A DNA stretch of 64,000 nucleotides from Trichopria drosophilae (GCA_030407085.1 CM059584.1:6510001-6574000), one strand, 5' to 3'; counted from the first letter of the stretch, positions 46,573 through 58,400 are shown. A program made the numbers and translations. The notes: generated from the sequence alone by a model not told the origin.

Positions 46573-47565
46573 TACTGGCGAGGAAATTAATGATGATAAA
46601 ATAAAATGGGTCAAAACCACATTTAAAATTTTATTTTTGATAAAAATGAAATATATTACAACCCATCTGTAATTTTTAAGAAAATGTATTTTAAAGTGAT
46701 AAACAAAATTAAAAAAGTCAAATTTTATTCTTTACTATTTTTAGTAGTATTGTTTACATAAAGAGATAAATTTTCGTATTGAAAATGAGAGTACTTGACA
46801 TTCAAATGAGCCCATATCCAAACAAATTAAGTAGTTCTTTTTTTACCTTTTTGTCCATTTCAAAAGTGTTATATTCGTGTGTCTGTATATTTATGCTCAT
46901 TTTGTACATATAGAACGTCTCTTAACTATCTTTGTTAGTGCATTTTTACGAATAGTTTATTATTATGATTTTTGTGGAATAATTATTTAATAATCTTATT
47001 AATTTATCCACTATGTATGAAATACCAATAAAACGAAAAATCAAAACAAATACAACCTAAGACATAAAAGTACCAACTTGTAAACAACAAGAACAATTGG
47101 GAATATTATAAAGGAATATAGTTTTTAGATATTTATTGTCTTCCAATATAATTCTTCAAGGGATATAATTGATCATGTATACCAGAAATATTTCCCAAAT
47201 AAATTGGACCTAAATGTAACAGAAGAAACAACTTGGCAAAAATATTGATCTAAGGCATTTTAAAGAAAACATTTTCTCATTTTAATGTAATTTTTTTATT
47301 TCTGCCTTACATTGTTATCTTGAATGACTTTTTGATTTTCGAATCACCTTCGAAATTGGAGTAAAATAGATTTTTTTTAGGAAAATGATTGAAAAATAGT
47401 AATTTTTAAAATTTAACGTTTTCAATTTTTGCATTTGGACATTTTCTACAAAATTACAGATGGGTTTTGAAATATTCAATTTCTTTTTAAATAAAATTTG
47501 AAAAGTAGTAACGAATGCTTTTGACCCATTTTATTTTATCACTGTTGATTTCTTTGCCAATGACG
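46573..47565. mobile_element. 1-kb element with inverted arms of about 120 bp
   Basis: Left 46573-46700 and right 47430-47565 are inverted. Matching landmarks are a TGGCGAGGAAATTAA-like end (complement of the right end: TTGGCAAAGAAATCAA), GATAAAATAAAATGGGTCAAAA, ACCCATCTGTAATTTT and AGAAAATGT. The roughly 730-bp interior is AT-rich without a frame. The elements at 42034 and here share only the general long-arm form. Confidence 0.75.
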
Positions 47566-48678
47566 AGCTAACCAAAGCCATATAAAAAGTGGTGTAACTT
47601 TGCCCCATAAACATTTAATTTTTATATTCTTTTATCAAAATTTCTGTACGGAAATATGACCCTCATCGCATAAATAGCAAAAATCAATTTTGAAAGTTTC
47701 ATGTCAGTCATAGAACATAACACCATGACAAAGAAAAATTAAACCTTAAAATTTGACGTCAACCGGTCGGGTTTGATTTTTCCTGTTTATACCCAGTAGC
47801 CCTTGGAATCCATTTTTGTAATGAAATTGCCTACAAGAGTTCTAAAAAGTTTCATCGCTTTTTTGACATCTCCCGGAACGCTCGACAGTCCTTAAATGTG
47901 TTGTTAATTACTTAAATTAATTCGTTTTTATGGCTGAAAATATCATCGCAGATTTGTTGCCCTGTTGATTATTTATGTTTATTTACATAACATATCACAT
48001 TTTGCAAATTTCTATCATAAGAATATGTGAATTTACAAGTATGTGATTTAGGCTTTTTTGAAATGCTGCTGTACCAAGAAGAAAATGAGGTCCTACAATG
48101 GTTGTCTTAACTATCTTTGAATAGTACAGATATTTCAGTCCTGTAGCAAATTATGTTTATTCACTGGAGTAAATCTTTTGTGTAGGGATTTCAACGCACT
48201 AAAAACCATGCTTAAGCCATTGACAGTTTTTGTTCAGAATTTAATGTTTGCTAGTTAATTTTGCCAAGTAGGAAGTTTTTGCAATAGTGAAAACAATAAT
48301 ATAAAACTATCTAGATTTCAAAAGTAAAAATCAATCTTTTCTTATTCGAAATCAGAAATAAACTATTTAAGAAAATTTTATAAACTGAATTACTGTAAAG
48401 AGGAAAATATTTGGACATTTTGATCGAATAAAATCTACATTTTTTACTGAAAACGTTGTCATATATAATAATTAAAAAATTATTAACAAAAACGAAAGCA
48501 CGTATCACAATCATTATATGTAACCGCAGTCGGTTATTTTTAAATATTGACTACCAAAAATCATTTAAAAAGAAAAAAACAGTACCTACAAACTTTTCTA
48601 TTGAATTTTAAGTAACGCCCTAATTTTTTAATCAGCGTTCGATTAATAATGGCCATTGCAGCCCCAAAATATGACCAG
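47566..48678. other. AT-rich stretch without recognisable gene
   Basis: No supported feature. AACTTTGCCCCATAAA at about 47597 recalls the GGGGCAAAGT word of the element at 27325 but stands alone. Confidence 0.45.
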
Positions 48679-48875
48679 TATACTGAAAAAAAAAATAGTA
48701 ATATTTATCAAATATATGATTGCCTGTTAGCAGACAAATATTAAGTAATGCCAACTACATTTTAGTTGAATTAACTAAATGTTGTTGAATCGGTATCACG
48801 ATGTAGTTGGAAGCACGAATTTGTAGTTGCATTGACTAAATATTTGGTCAAAATTACTATTTTCTTTCAGTGTAG
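48679..48875. mobile_element. Small TIR MITE with TACACTGAAAGAAAATAGTA ends
   Basis: TATACTGAAAAAAAAAATAG on the left faces ATTACTATTTTCTTTCAGTG on the right across 197 bp, with TA at each edge. The inside is partly palindromic, with CCAACTACAT and GATGTAGTTGG words. It is likely a Tc1/mariner-type or unclassified hairpin MITE. Confidence 0.7.
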
Positions 48876-50740
48876 TATAGAATTAATTTTAAGTTAATAT
48901 TCAATGAATTATATTTACTTACTTTTAATGAATATTCATATCGTTTCCCCTTTTGTAAATGAATGAAAAATTTACAAAAATTTTATAAATAAATGTAAAT
49001 GTATTTTTAAACTAATGTAACGATAATATAAAAAATTACAGTCATTCAACTACAAATGATTCACTTTAAAAATATGCAGCTACATCCGAGATGACATTTG
49101 AACACGCGAATACTCAACGAGTTTATCATTATACTCGGATCATATATTTCAACACTACCTACGTGCAAGTAAAACAATACCTATTAGTTAGTAATGAAAT
49201 ATTAATATAAAATTAATTAATTTGAAAAACTTATTTCTTATATTGTGTAAAATGTATAGGTACCACAATCGAAGTGAATAACAGTTTTCAATCAAGACTA
49301 TTTCTAAAAAAGTAAATAAAATTAACAAATTCACAAGCATACAAAAACTAAGTAGAGAAAATAAATGATAACTTTACGTCATTCCCAAATATCGAAAATA
49401 ATAAGATAATAAAATTATAGACAAATTAAAACAAATTTTAAAAAAATATTCTGCAAAATATCTTTGTTTATAAGTTTCACAACTTGAACTGATCACTTAA
49501 TTTCTTAGAACAATATAAAAAAATCGTCTGCTGATAGCGATTCCAATTGCAAAGTCTCTCGTAATGAAAGGGGAATGATTAATCTCAATTATTTAATGTT
49601 TAGTGAATGACAAACAAAAGTAAAATACAGCCAACATTGTCAAAAACCATCGTAACATCACAATCGCCAGTTCATTTAAGTTTTTTCTTTTATAATCATC
49701 TCTGATATTATTTATAGTAGTTCGAAGAACTCGCTGATATGAAACGTAAGATAATAACGTTCGTAGAGTGTAAACAGATTAATGCAATGTGCATTCATGT
49801 AATTTGCCGACTGTTGAGAATAACTCGATGATTTGGTGTAATTTTCAAAAACTCAAATTATACAAATGGGGCGATCCGGCAGAATATGTATTTATACCTC
49901 AAGTGACGGAACTTTAGGCTGGCAAATATTATGCCACCTTTCTCTAAATTTAGGGATTTCATACAGAAATAATACTACTTCCTAGCGGTTAATACGATAA
50001 AACATTCCATTTAGTTGGTAACTTGGCAATCTACGGCGTGACTTAAATGTCTGTGCTACAGAAATTACGGGAGTGTAAAACGATCTGGGATTATGGTGAT
50101 TAATGTTACTTTCTTCAGTTTAATGAAAGTTTACACGTTATGTAACGGTGTTTGTTTGTATTTATAAGTTCAAGGAGATCGCAAAAACTCAAATATGTCA
50201 GTTTTATCTGATTAGTTTAGGAGCTTAACTGTTAACATATAACTTATTTAAAACTTAATACTAAACTCCATACTTAATAAATCTAACAAAAAAATGATCC
50301 TGGAGCTATATATTTATGTTAATTAATGACTTTGACGTTTGTCACGTCTAGTACAAAGAATTGATCAAATTTTGATTAGATTTTGAATATTCATAAATGT
50401 AAATGCTACAGAATCAAAGTTGATTTGTCAAATGCTGTTAGTATTCAGACTTGCTTGTTCGGAATGCAACATCGAAAAGTGATCAGATTTATACTCTCTA
50501 ATATTAGTTCAAATAACAGATTGATTATTTTAGTATTGATATATGACTGATACACTTTCGAATCATTGCAGAGTTAAGAATGGTTTAGTCAATTAGTTCT
50601 AGTTGTGCAATCAACAACTCATAACTTACAAATGAAAGTGATCGATCCAACATTGTTGTTGCATTAAAAGCTGCAACTCATCGATAACAATTATTATTTA
50701 ATAACATAACTTTCTCTACAATGCACATTTTTTTCGGAGC
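48876..50740. other. AT-rich stretch without recognisable gene
   Basis: No supported feature; no frame above background. Confidence 0.5.
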
Positions 50741-51190
50741 CACCCGTTACACATGTCAATTATTTTACTGGATAAATTTAGCACTTTACCGTCGTCGTCA
50801 TATTCGCGCCTCGGAACGGAGCTCAATTAAAATTCCACATACTGGAGCAACAAAACTCCAGACTCTTTGTTTTCACGGATATTCAATTTGAAGCATCGTG
50901 TCAGTTTCAATACTGATAATTTATTGCGCAGGTACACCTGTAAGGTTAACCAATAAGTTGCCGGATCTTCGGATGGGGCATCCAAGAAGGGCCCACACGG
51001 CACGGCCACTTATCATTACGACTCGTTATTGCAGACAAGGCGTCGAATCGAGTAACCGTTAATGCCTTTGTTAAGGTCGTTAGAGGGCTTAATGTATTTT
51101 TTACCCCTTAAATTCGAGATTCGACTTTTACGAGGCCCGTAATGCTGCGGAGCGCGCGTGCACTTTCCTTAGGTCTTGCATCCCAATAGG
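50741..51190. promoter_or_regulatory. CpG-richer block, candidate regulatory DNA
   Basis: CpG-rich words around 50790-50820, 50990-51060 and 51120-51160. A 60-residue minus-strand frame lacks any recognisable feature. Confidence 0.3.
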
Positions 51191-52265
51191 TATCGGGCAG
51201 TATTTTGCTGGAACAAACTAGAGAGAATCTTTTAGAAAATATTTCAGCTAGAAATTGCCAACACTATTTTATATGGACCAAACATAAAAAAAAAGGAATT
51301 TTAATTTTCTGATAAATTGGTTTAGTTAGACAGTGCTTGGTTGGCACAATTAATTGGAAAACCTAAAATGGTTGGGATTGAAGTATCATCTCACTCTACC
51401 AACTACATCAAGTGTTCCAACACAATACTAAAATAGGATAGTCTGACCATTTGATTCGTCGGCCATGTTGAGAAGTAGGATAGGGTATTTAATGTTAGTT
51501 CTCTAAAACAAATCAGTTCGGTACTAGCAACCAAACTTTTTTAACGAAACTTATTGAAGATACAGCCAGACAATCCAACAGAACGGTGGATCTTGGGTCT
51601 AAAGAAAAACTTAAAATTCCTTTTGACCTCTGGCCGCCATTTTGACGTTTCGGTATCCTGTAACTCAAATTGGTCCAGATTCAGCAACCAAATTTGTCTA
51701 CCAAACTCTTTAAAATATTTCAATCTGCCAGCTTAGTAGGCACCAAACTATAATATTCAGCAACCAGAATTTTGGTTGTAGCAAAGTAATCTACTTTTTC
51801 TTGTAAGAAGAAATGTTAGAAAGAAGGCTAGTGAGACTTTCTTTTGTAGGTCATCGTCTTCGGTTGATGATTGTTACATCCTAGCTTGCATTTGTAAAAT
51901 AACAAAATACGGCAATGCTTGTAATTCGACTGTCATGACTTTTGAAGGATTTGAAATTAGACTTTTTGACACAAATAAATCTTTTTATCCCAGTTCTTCA
52001 GGATATAAGAAAGTGATTTGGAGACGTCCAGACACTTATCCCAGAGATTTTCAAACTTGAAAAAATATCTGATTGAATTGTACTCATAAGATATTTCTTA
52101 AACGCACTTCTGGAATCCGATCAAACCTAGTGATTGTGGAAACCAAGACAACTAATCAACAAGATAACTTCGTTAAGAGTAATAGCAAACAATTCATCAA
52201 ACCTTCATGGTCAAAGATAAACCTATTCAAGGGTAACTAGTTGAGTTGTATTACTAATTTATTGT
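51191..52265. repeat. Degenerate repeat with AGCAACCAAA words
   Basis: AGCAACCAAACTTTTTTAACG (51525) and AGCAACCAAATTTGTCTACC (51682) start direct repeats of about 50 bp, 157 bp apart. Between them is GGCCGCCATTTTGACG, a CGCCATTTTG-family word. A third AGCAACCA word is near 51759. Short frames on both strands over 51541-51736 are repeat translations. Confidence 0.4.
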
Positions 52266-53480
52266 CACTAAGAAATGACATTAGGAAGGACGCTTTTGCG
52301 AATGTCGGCTTTCGAATCTATGCGTCATGATACAAAAGTGGAACGAGAGTTTGCGGACACGCACAGTGAAGGAACGGAGTTCCACCGTAAACGTCATCTG
52401 TCTTGACGGGAAAATGTTCATTTCCATTGGTCGAAAATAACGATCGTTCCGATCGCTCGCGCTAGACGCTAACCCAAACAACTCCTTCAACCGCAGTTGG
52501 AGGAATGTGCGGTAACCAAATATCTCCCGGTTGTCATCGGATTATAAAAGATGAAAGCTAGAAAGACCAAGCTGGAGAGTGTCTTATTTAGAAAGCAATT
52601 GGCTGCTGATAGACCAAGATGAAAGGAACGGGTTAAAGGCGACCGATTGGCAAGAACGAGATGAAAGAGAGACCGGGTAGAAGATCGGGACAAAGTGGAA
52701 GAGCGCATCATGGCCATCCGCGAATCGTGCTTAGAATAAGCGACTAACAGCCAAGAGTTAAGTGCACATGTGCGGCCGCAAACCTCTTAGGGAATAATGT
52801 AGGATATAGCACTGAAAAGTTGGCTCTGGCTAAAGATAGTAGCAGAGGTGTGTGTTAGCCTTGAGGACACTGCACTCGGGCTATTGTCGTCGGCTTATAT
52901 GCGGCGAAGTCAAAAGCTCTTTGGCAAATTCATCGAGTGTCAACAATTTATGGTCCGGGAGGTATTAGCGTATCTGGGTAAACATTTGAATGCATTTACA
53001 TAACACATTTCGATGTTTTATTATCGTTGGTGTCTCCAAAGGGATGTCGCTTAAGTTAGCAGCAAATTGCTTGCTGTTGATCCTCGGGTTTCCTTCCATC
53101 ATGTCGTTTCGTACGACAGGCGTTGTTCTCGAACACAACGACATTTACGACCACCTCGTCGAATCTAGGAAAACGTTACGAGTGAAGAGGTCGAAAACAC
53201 TTTATCATTTTCAGATGGCCGCGACGTCGACTTTTCAATCTGTTCGTATGAAAAATAAAAACTGTTTTGAAGCGAGAAACCAAACGACCGGAAATGAGGC
53301 TAATCAAGTCGTAAGTGGAGTACCACGTTAGAATCCGCTTTCGAGCCTTAAAAGGGCGAACGACACACCGCGAAATTAGATAGAACCCCGTGGAATGTGG
53401 TCAGTCTGGTCCTACGTCATCGATCGTTCATCGATCGCAGGAATTATTAATGAACTCCAATTAATCTGAGCTTCTGGTCA
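52266..53480. promoter_or_regulatory. Long CpG-richer block, candidate regulatory DNA or exon
   Basis: At about 1.2 kb this is the longest block of raised G+C in the window, free of transposon signatures. It includes frames of 69-113 residues; the only one with a protein-like feature is described separately. Confidence 0.35.
53044..53331 (+). CDS. Candidate short secreted-protein frame (doubtful)
   Basis: From the ATG at 53044 (an upstream in-frame ATG exists at 52990) the frame runs 95 codons. It begins MSLKLAANCLLLILGFPSIM, a plausible signal peptide with a hydrophobic stretch, and continues to a basic segment around LRVKRSK that could be a processing site. No family is recognised and the remainder has no domain. 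An acceptor-like TTTTCAG lies inside the frame near 53214, so exon structure could differ. Chance is a real alternative in this CpG-rich block. Confidence 0.18.
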   Translation: MSLKLAANCLLLILGFPSIMSFRTTGVVLEHNDIYDHLVESRKTLRVKRSKTLYHFQMAATSTFQSVRMKNKNCFEARNQTTGNEANQVVSGVPR

Positions 53481-53869
53481 CATGGGCATGAATGTGCATA
53501 ACATCAGGCTGCGTATATGGATAAGTGTATTATGTATGTCGCTCTTGTCCATTCCCATGGAACACCCACACTGTTACTGAAATGACCGATATGTTTCCAA
53601 AATGCTGAATCGAGTTAATCTAAATCGTTGACCAACTTATTGGACCCAAATCGACGAAATTAAAGTACTGACATTTATTACGACATGGATATATTTTCTT
53701 TTTGGGAGATCGTTCGAAGATGCATCCCACTCCTGAAAAACATTTATGATATAAATAATATTCATTCTTTATACTCATAAAATCGCTTTAGTTATTCAAA
53801 ATTAATTCAACAAACATGACATTTTGCATTTATTTATAGAAATATGAATACTAATATAGTACTTTTCAT
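53481..53869. other. No recognisable gene
   Basis: Transition from CpG-rich to AT-rich sequence; no supported feature. Confidence 0.4.
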
Positions 53870-53988
53870 ACTAAGGGCGTAAAAGATTGCGCCCATAACA
53901 CGAACAATATCTTTTGCCCTATCGGGTGTACAATTCGAATTTAACATGAAATTTTCAAGGACATAAAATGCAATTTTACGCCCTATAT
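53870..53988. mobile_element. Short TIR element of the GGGCGNAAAA family
   Basis: CTAAGGGCGTAAAAGATTGC on the left faces GCAATTTTACGCCCTATA on the right across about 115 bp. Further family words inside (GCGCCCATAA, TTTTGCCCTATCGGG) make it doubly inverted. Confidence 0.6.
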
Positions 53989-54540
53989 TTGGGACTTCCT
54001 TTAATTATAATTATTTTAGATGTAGAAATAAATTATACAATTGAATTAATTTTTTTTTCACGAAAATTATGACGCCGCCGTATTTCGACGTAATCCGACA
54101 TTAAATATAATCGGTTATGATTTTATTACACAATAAACTGCTATTTTTGTGTGCAAACGTTTAAATGTAACCAACAAAATAAAGATTTTATCAAACTCAC
54201 ACGTTCCACATCGGTAAATAGCAAAATAAAGCAGTGCATTACGTTTTGCCCTTGAAACGTCAGTGCAATGACAACTACATTTTAGACCCTAAAGATTTTA
54301 AGATCAAATAGACAGATATCTTCGATAAGGACACTGGCATTTTTCAAATATGAAGTTGCACTCTACAAATATGGAAAGAGTATTTTATAAAGTGCAGGCA
54401 ATAAATATCATCACATTGTTTAGCTACCTTTCACGAACGTAATAGAATGTCCTAATAGTAAAGATCACGACTTAAGACTATTTTTTACATTTATTGATCG
54501 TTCTACGCAATATCTATACTATTTGCTAAAGAATTTTCCT
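53989..54540. other. AT-rich stretch without recognisable gene
   Basis: No supported feature. Confidence 0.4.
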
Positions 54541-54580
54541 AATTTATGTTTTTCCTCTTTATGTTACAGGTGAGTGAAAC
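54541..54580 (+). promoter_or_regulatory. Candidate recursive splice (ratchet) site
   Basis: TGTTTTTCCTCTTTATGTTACAG (ending 54569) is followed at once by GTGAGT. A good pyrimidine tract, CAG and a full-consensus donor meet with no exon between, as at 2733. Both lie on the plus strand, 52 kb apart. Confidence 0.35.
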
Positions 54581-54659
54581 TATTCCCAGCTTGGTTAATT
54601 TTACGATCGTTTGGAAGTGAGTAACGATTACGATAAATTTATTCTTCTATAAGATAGCG

Positions 54660-55040
54660 CAATAAGTTTATAACTCGCCACATGTTCCCCCATTGCGTAT
54701 CCAGTCGTTTTTAATACTCGCAATTATTTCGATGGACCGTCTTGCTCCTTCAAGATGTCGCCCTCGAAGGGTCACGTGACCACCCATTACGCTCTTGACA
54801 AATTGAACAATTGTCGACAATAGATGGAGTACTGTTAAACACCTCCAATCCGACGCGTTATCTTCCCACGCGTAACGCGATCGCATACGTAATTGCATTT
54901 ACGGCCAGTACGGCAAATGACTGTTCCAAGACCTGTAGTTAATTAGTTATGGACCTGACAAGATTTTAATCGGTCTTTCTCAGACTCTAACAATCGCGAC
55001 GTTTTAATGGTTACTCTGATTACTGGTCAATCTATAAGTG
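54660..55040. promoter_or_regulatory. CpG-richer block with GTCACGTGAC palindrome
   Basis: GGTCACGTGACC at 54770-54781 is a 12-bp palindrome containing the GTCACGTGAC site of bHLH-zip factors (USF/MITF type). Nearby are ACAATTGTCGACAAT, ACGCGT words and GTAATTGC. A 76-residue minus frame spans it without a domain. It is a candidate enhancer just downstream of the splice-like site at 54569. Confidence 0.35.
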
Positions 55041-55650
55041 GCTGTGTGCGTTGATGAAATCAATCACTGCGGTATCTACAAAATTTCTGTATGTCAAATA
55101 CATGAATTCGATAAAAATCTAAAAATCGTCTAATTCGTGTATTCTTTGGTTCCTAATATATTACATTTTGATAAGATAAATTTAAATGTAAGCAAGCTAA
55201 ACGTTAGATAATACAACAAACCGACATTTTTATCATCATCACCAATTATTATTTTCTTAGCTTTTCTCATTTCAGATTTATGGTAACTGTGGGTAATATT
55301 GTGGATGTCTCTCTTACTATCATATTAGGTTATGTGGTTCGTTTGCTGGTGGTAACATTTACCTTTGAATATTTGTAGTGCAGAGCCTAAAAATGGTGAC
55401 TAAAATATCAACCATATAAAAGACCTGGACTTCAAGTACAAAAGCTAAATCCTGAGTCCAAAATGACAAAACTTAAGGGTTGAATGAAACTTGTTACTCG
55501 GCTGTTTGTAGGCATATTATTCATTCGAATACGTTCAAAATGGTGGATATAAAAACGGGCTTCGGATGCATCAATGACCTCAGAAACCTCAGTAATATTT
55601 ACTGCGAAATCATCTACAATATTGGACTTGTCTTTTTTAATTTCTTAAAA
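55041..55650. other. No recognisable gene
   Basis: AT-rich with an AAAATGGTGG word at 55538 of the CGCCATTTTG family; an 81-residue plus frame at 55480 runs into the piggyBac end and is not a gene. Confidence 0.4.
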
Positions 55651-57497
55651 TTAACCCTTTTCATCCCAAATGTCCGGACTTTGGACATAACTTTTAACGA
55701 TTTAATTTTTGTAAAACATCATTAGAAAACATTGAAATAAGTCAAAATCAATAGATTCGGACCTCCTCTTTAAAATGCCGTAGTCGGAATCAGCCGGCAA
55801 TTTCAAAGAAAAAAGATATGATCATTTTTTTTTTAAATATCGTGATTTTTTTACGTTTCTACGCAGCAATCGCCTGTTTTGACATGGAAAAGGGTAATGA
55901 TGACCATTTATAAAGATACTAATCCCGTCTGTTTACTCAGCCCTTTCTTCTTCCGTGGGACTTTTTTCGAAAAACAAAATGGTGGCTTTAAGATGGCGTC
56001 TGCAAATTGTCATTTTGCATTTTGTGCTACAAATATCCATTATTTGAATGATGGAGAATTGGGATGAAAAAGTAATTATTATCATGAGTGAATACCTAAT
56101 CTCATTATTATTAATACATAACCTCAAATTAGTTATATAAAATTGACTTTTACCTTTTTTTTCTAATTTTCACTCAATTTTCGACATTTCCGTATTACTT
56201 ACGTGTGAAACTGAAAATGACCAGATACGATTGCGACTTCTCAATAATCGGGTTATAACCTAAAAATTGAATACTGGACGACAATTGTATAAACGAAGAG
56301 TTAAAACGGTATTGTTCTGGTGACAAATATGTGACAAACGAACATCTTATTGTTCAGAATGTAATACAAATTTTTGCGAGGTATGCTTCAAATCATTTCA
56401 TAAAGTTACGTAAAATTACCATTTTACTATTGACTCGATTCATCGTTGCCATTTCTTGGAAAGATGCAATATGAAAAATGTTATCAAAATGAATCAATAA
56501 AAAAATTGTTAAAGTATGAAAATAATACCAACAAAATTTAAAGTACTAAAAAATAATAAAAAAAAATGACCGAATAGAGTTTACTTCACGTGGTAAGATT
56601 CGGACAATGGCAAAATATGTATTGACGGCTAAACAACATAATGTAAATCGTTGTGAATTAGTGGTGTATAGGTAATGTATTATATTTATCATCAGGAAAT
56701 TAAGCATTGGATGATCCGTATATTTACTCCGATATTCACGTTTATTGAATCTACTAACGTCATAGTGCCAGGTAGTAATGCGCAAAATATGTGCTGCATT
56801 CCATTTTTAGGATATAGATCAATCACTGATAGGTCACAACCATATATAGTCATTTTCAACTTCACACGTACGTATAAATAATGAAAAGTAAAAAACTGAG
56901 TGAAAATCAAACAAAAGATCGATAAAAACCCATCGTATATAACTAATTTGAGGTTACGAATGAACCATGACGAAATTTATTAAGGCCCTAATCAGGGTCT
57001 GACCAAAAGCGTTACACCCTGATCAGGGTTTGAACAAATTTCTGCTCGGGTAGGTGTTCGTAAATGATAATAAATACTTTTTCATCCCACTTCTCCACGA
57101 TTTCAACCATTACACGGTCAAATACTCGATATTTGTACCACAAAATGCAAAATGACAACTTGCAGACGTCATCTTGAAGCCGACATTTTGTTGTTCGAAA
57201 AAAATCCCACGGGAGACGAAAGGGCTGAGCGAAAATACGCGACTAGTATCTTTTGAAATGGTCAGCATTGCCCTTTTCCATGTCAAAAAAACGCTGTTCC
57301 TGCGAAGAAGCGTCAAAAAAAGCAGGATTTTTTTCAAAAAAATGATTATAACTGTTTTCTTTGAAAGTGCTGGCTGATTCTGACCACGCCATCTATCGAT
57401 TTTGACTTATTTTAATGTTTTCTAACGACGTTTGGAACAAAAATTACAGCGTTGAAAGTTCTGTCCAAATTCCGGACATTAGGGAAGAAAAGGATGA
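55651..57497. mobile_element. piggyBac-type relic with arms of about 0.6 kb
   Basis: The left end is TTAA (55651) then CCCTTTTCATCCCAAATGTCC; the right end on the complement reads CATCCTTTTCTTCCC then TAATGTCCGG (to about 57497). TTAA followed by CCC is the piggyBac pattern. The arms are inverted repeats of roughly 600 bp (about 55655-56270 and 56870-57497), with landmarks TGACATGGAAAAGGG, GTCATTTTGCATTTTGTG, ACCTCAAATTAGTTATATA and CGTGTGAA with TGAAAATGAC. The middle 600 bp carry the cysteine-rich transposase end. The right-hand TTAA is mutated. Frames in the arms (62-79 residues) are not genes. Confidence 0.8.
56290..56410 (+). pseudogene. piggyBac transposase C-terminal cysteine-rich domain relic
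   Basis: A plus-strand reading gives CDKRTSYC, then SECNTNFCEVCFKSFHK, with C-x2-C and C-x2-C pairs followed by a Phe-His. This is the pattern of the piggyBac C-terminal zinc-binding domain (family form: Cys pair, basic Thr-x-Tyr, Cys pair, Cys-Phe, Tyr/Phe-His). The preceding Cys pair (KRYCSGD) is in another frame, so a frameshift separates them, and an in-frame stop precedes. The DDD catalytic core was not found. This gives the superfamily assignment of the surrounding element. Confidence 0.65.
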
Positions 57498-57880
57498 TAA
57501 TATATTCTTGATTAGTTAACCCAAAACTGTCATCAAGCGATTTTATTTATATATGAAGTTTTATGTCCCCGTGCTACTCTACAGGTATACATGTAATTGA
57601 AAAATATTTAATGGAGCAAATTACATGGAATTATTTTGTTAGAAACTCTTTTGCACCATGTTGAATTTTGATACTTCACTCCACTCTTCCCAATGAACGT
57701 TAAGTCCGGAAATCAACTGTCATCCATACCAAACATCTTCATTACTTGATTTCGATTTCATACTTAAACGGTCAATTACATGAAAATAGCCTATAATATT
57801 GGCCCACGTTGTATACAGGTACTTCATCTTATATTTTCTCTCAAATCACATGATAAATCGCGATGACCCTAAATAACAGA
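57498..57880. other. No recognisable gene
   Basis: AT-rich; ACTCTACAG followed by GTATAC at 57584 is a weak splice-like junction. Nothing else is seen. Confidence 0.4.
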
Positions 57881-58400
57881 CTTTACGAAACCGCAAAATT
57901 CTGGAAACCACTGGAAATGCGGAAATGAAGAAAACGCCGTATTACGGGGCGAAAGTTTCCGACACCCCGGGCCTTGGTCGAATCATAGAAATAAGTCGGA
58001 ATGGCCCGGGGTCATATCTTAGGTACCTTGTTTACATTTCAATCGTTCCGATAGTTCACAATTCGAATGCAGTTCTGCAACATAGTTGCAATTGCGGGAC
58101 GTAATGAACGGATCTAAGAAGCTATAGGGGGTTAAGATAAAAACAAACGGGTGATGAGACGATGCCATCCGCTTGGTTCCCAGCAAATGAATTCATCCAT
58201 AAATATGTATCGGAGTCCGCATAACAGAATTCATAAGAGTGTACGTGCATCGTAACGCATTGCCTCCCGGCATCATGGAACGGACTATACCAAAGGAAGT
58301 GCGATCCTGATGCCATCACAAAATCAAGGGAAAAATCGGAAGAAACCGCCTTCTCGTTCACGTGCCATTTTATGTTGCTTCCGTTCGTTTTTTATTTTTT
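57881..58400. promoter_or_regulatory. CpG-richer block with GGCCCGGGGT hairpin
   Basis: ACCCCGGGCC (57964-57973) and GGCCCGGGGT (58003-58012) form a perfect 10-bp GC stem with a 29-base loop, unusual in this AT-rich window. The rest is CpG-richer than its flanks, and a 79-residue minus frame has no domain. Confidence 0.35.

Noticed and set aside
56546..56785. 79-residue minus-strand frame inside the piggyBac relic
   Set aside because: Checked for the piggyBac catalytic core; no DDD block or other family motif could be recognised.
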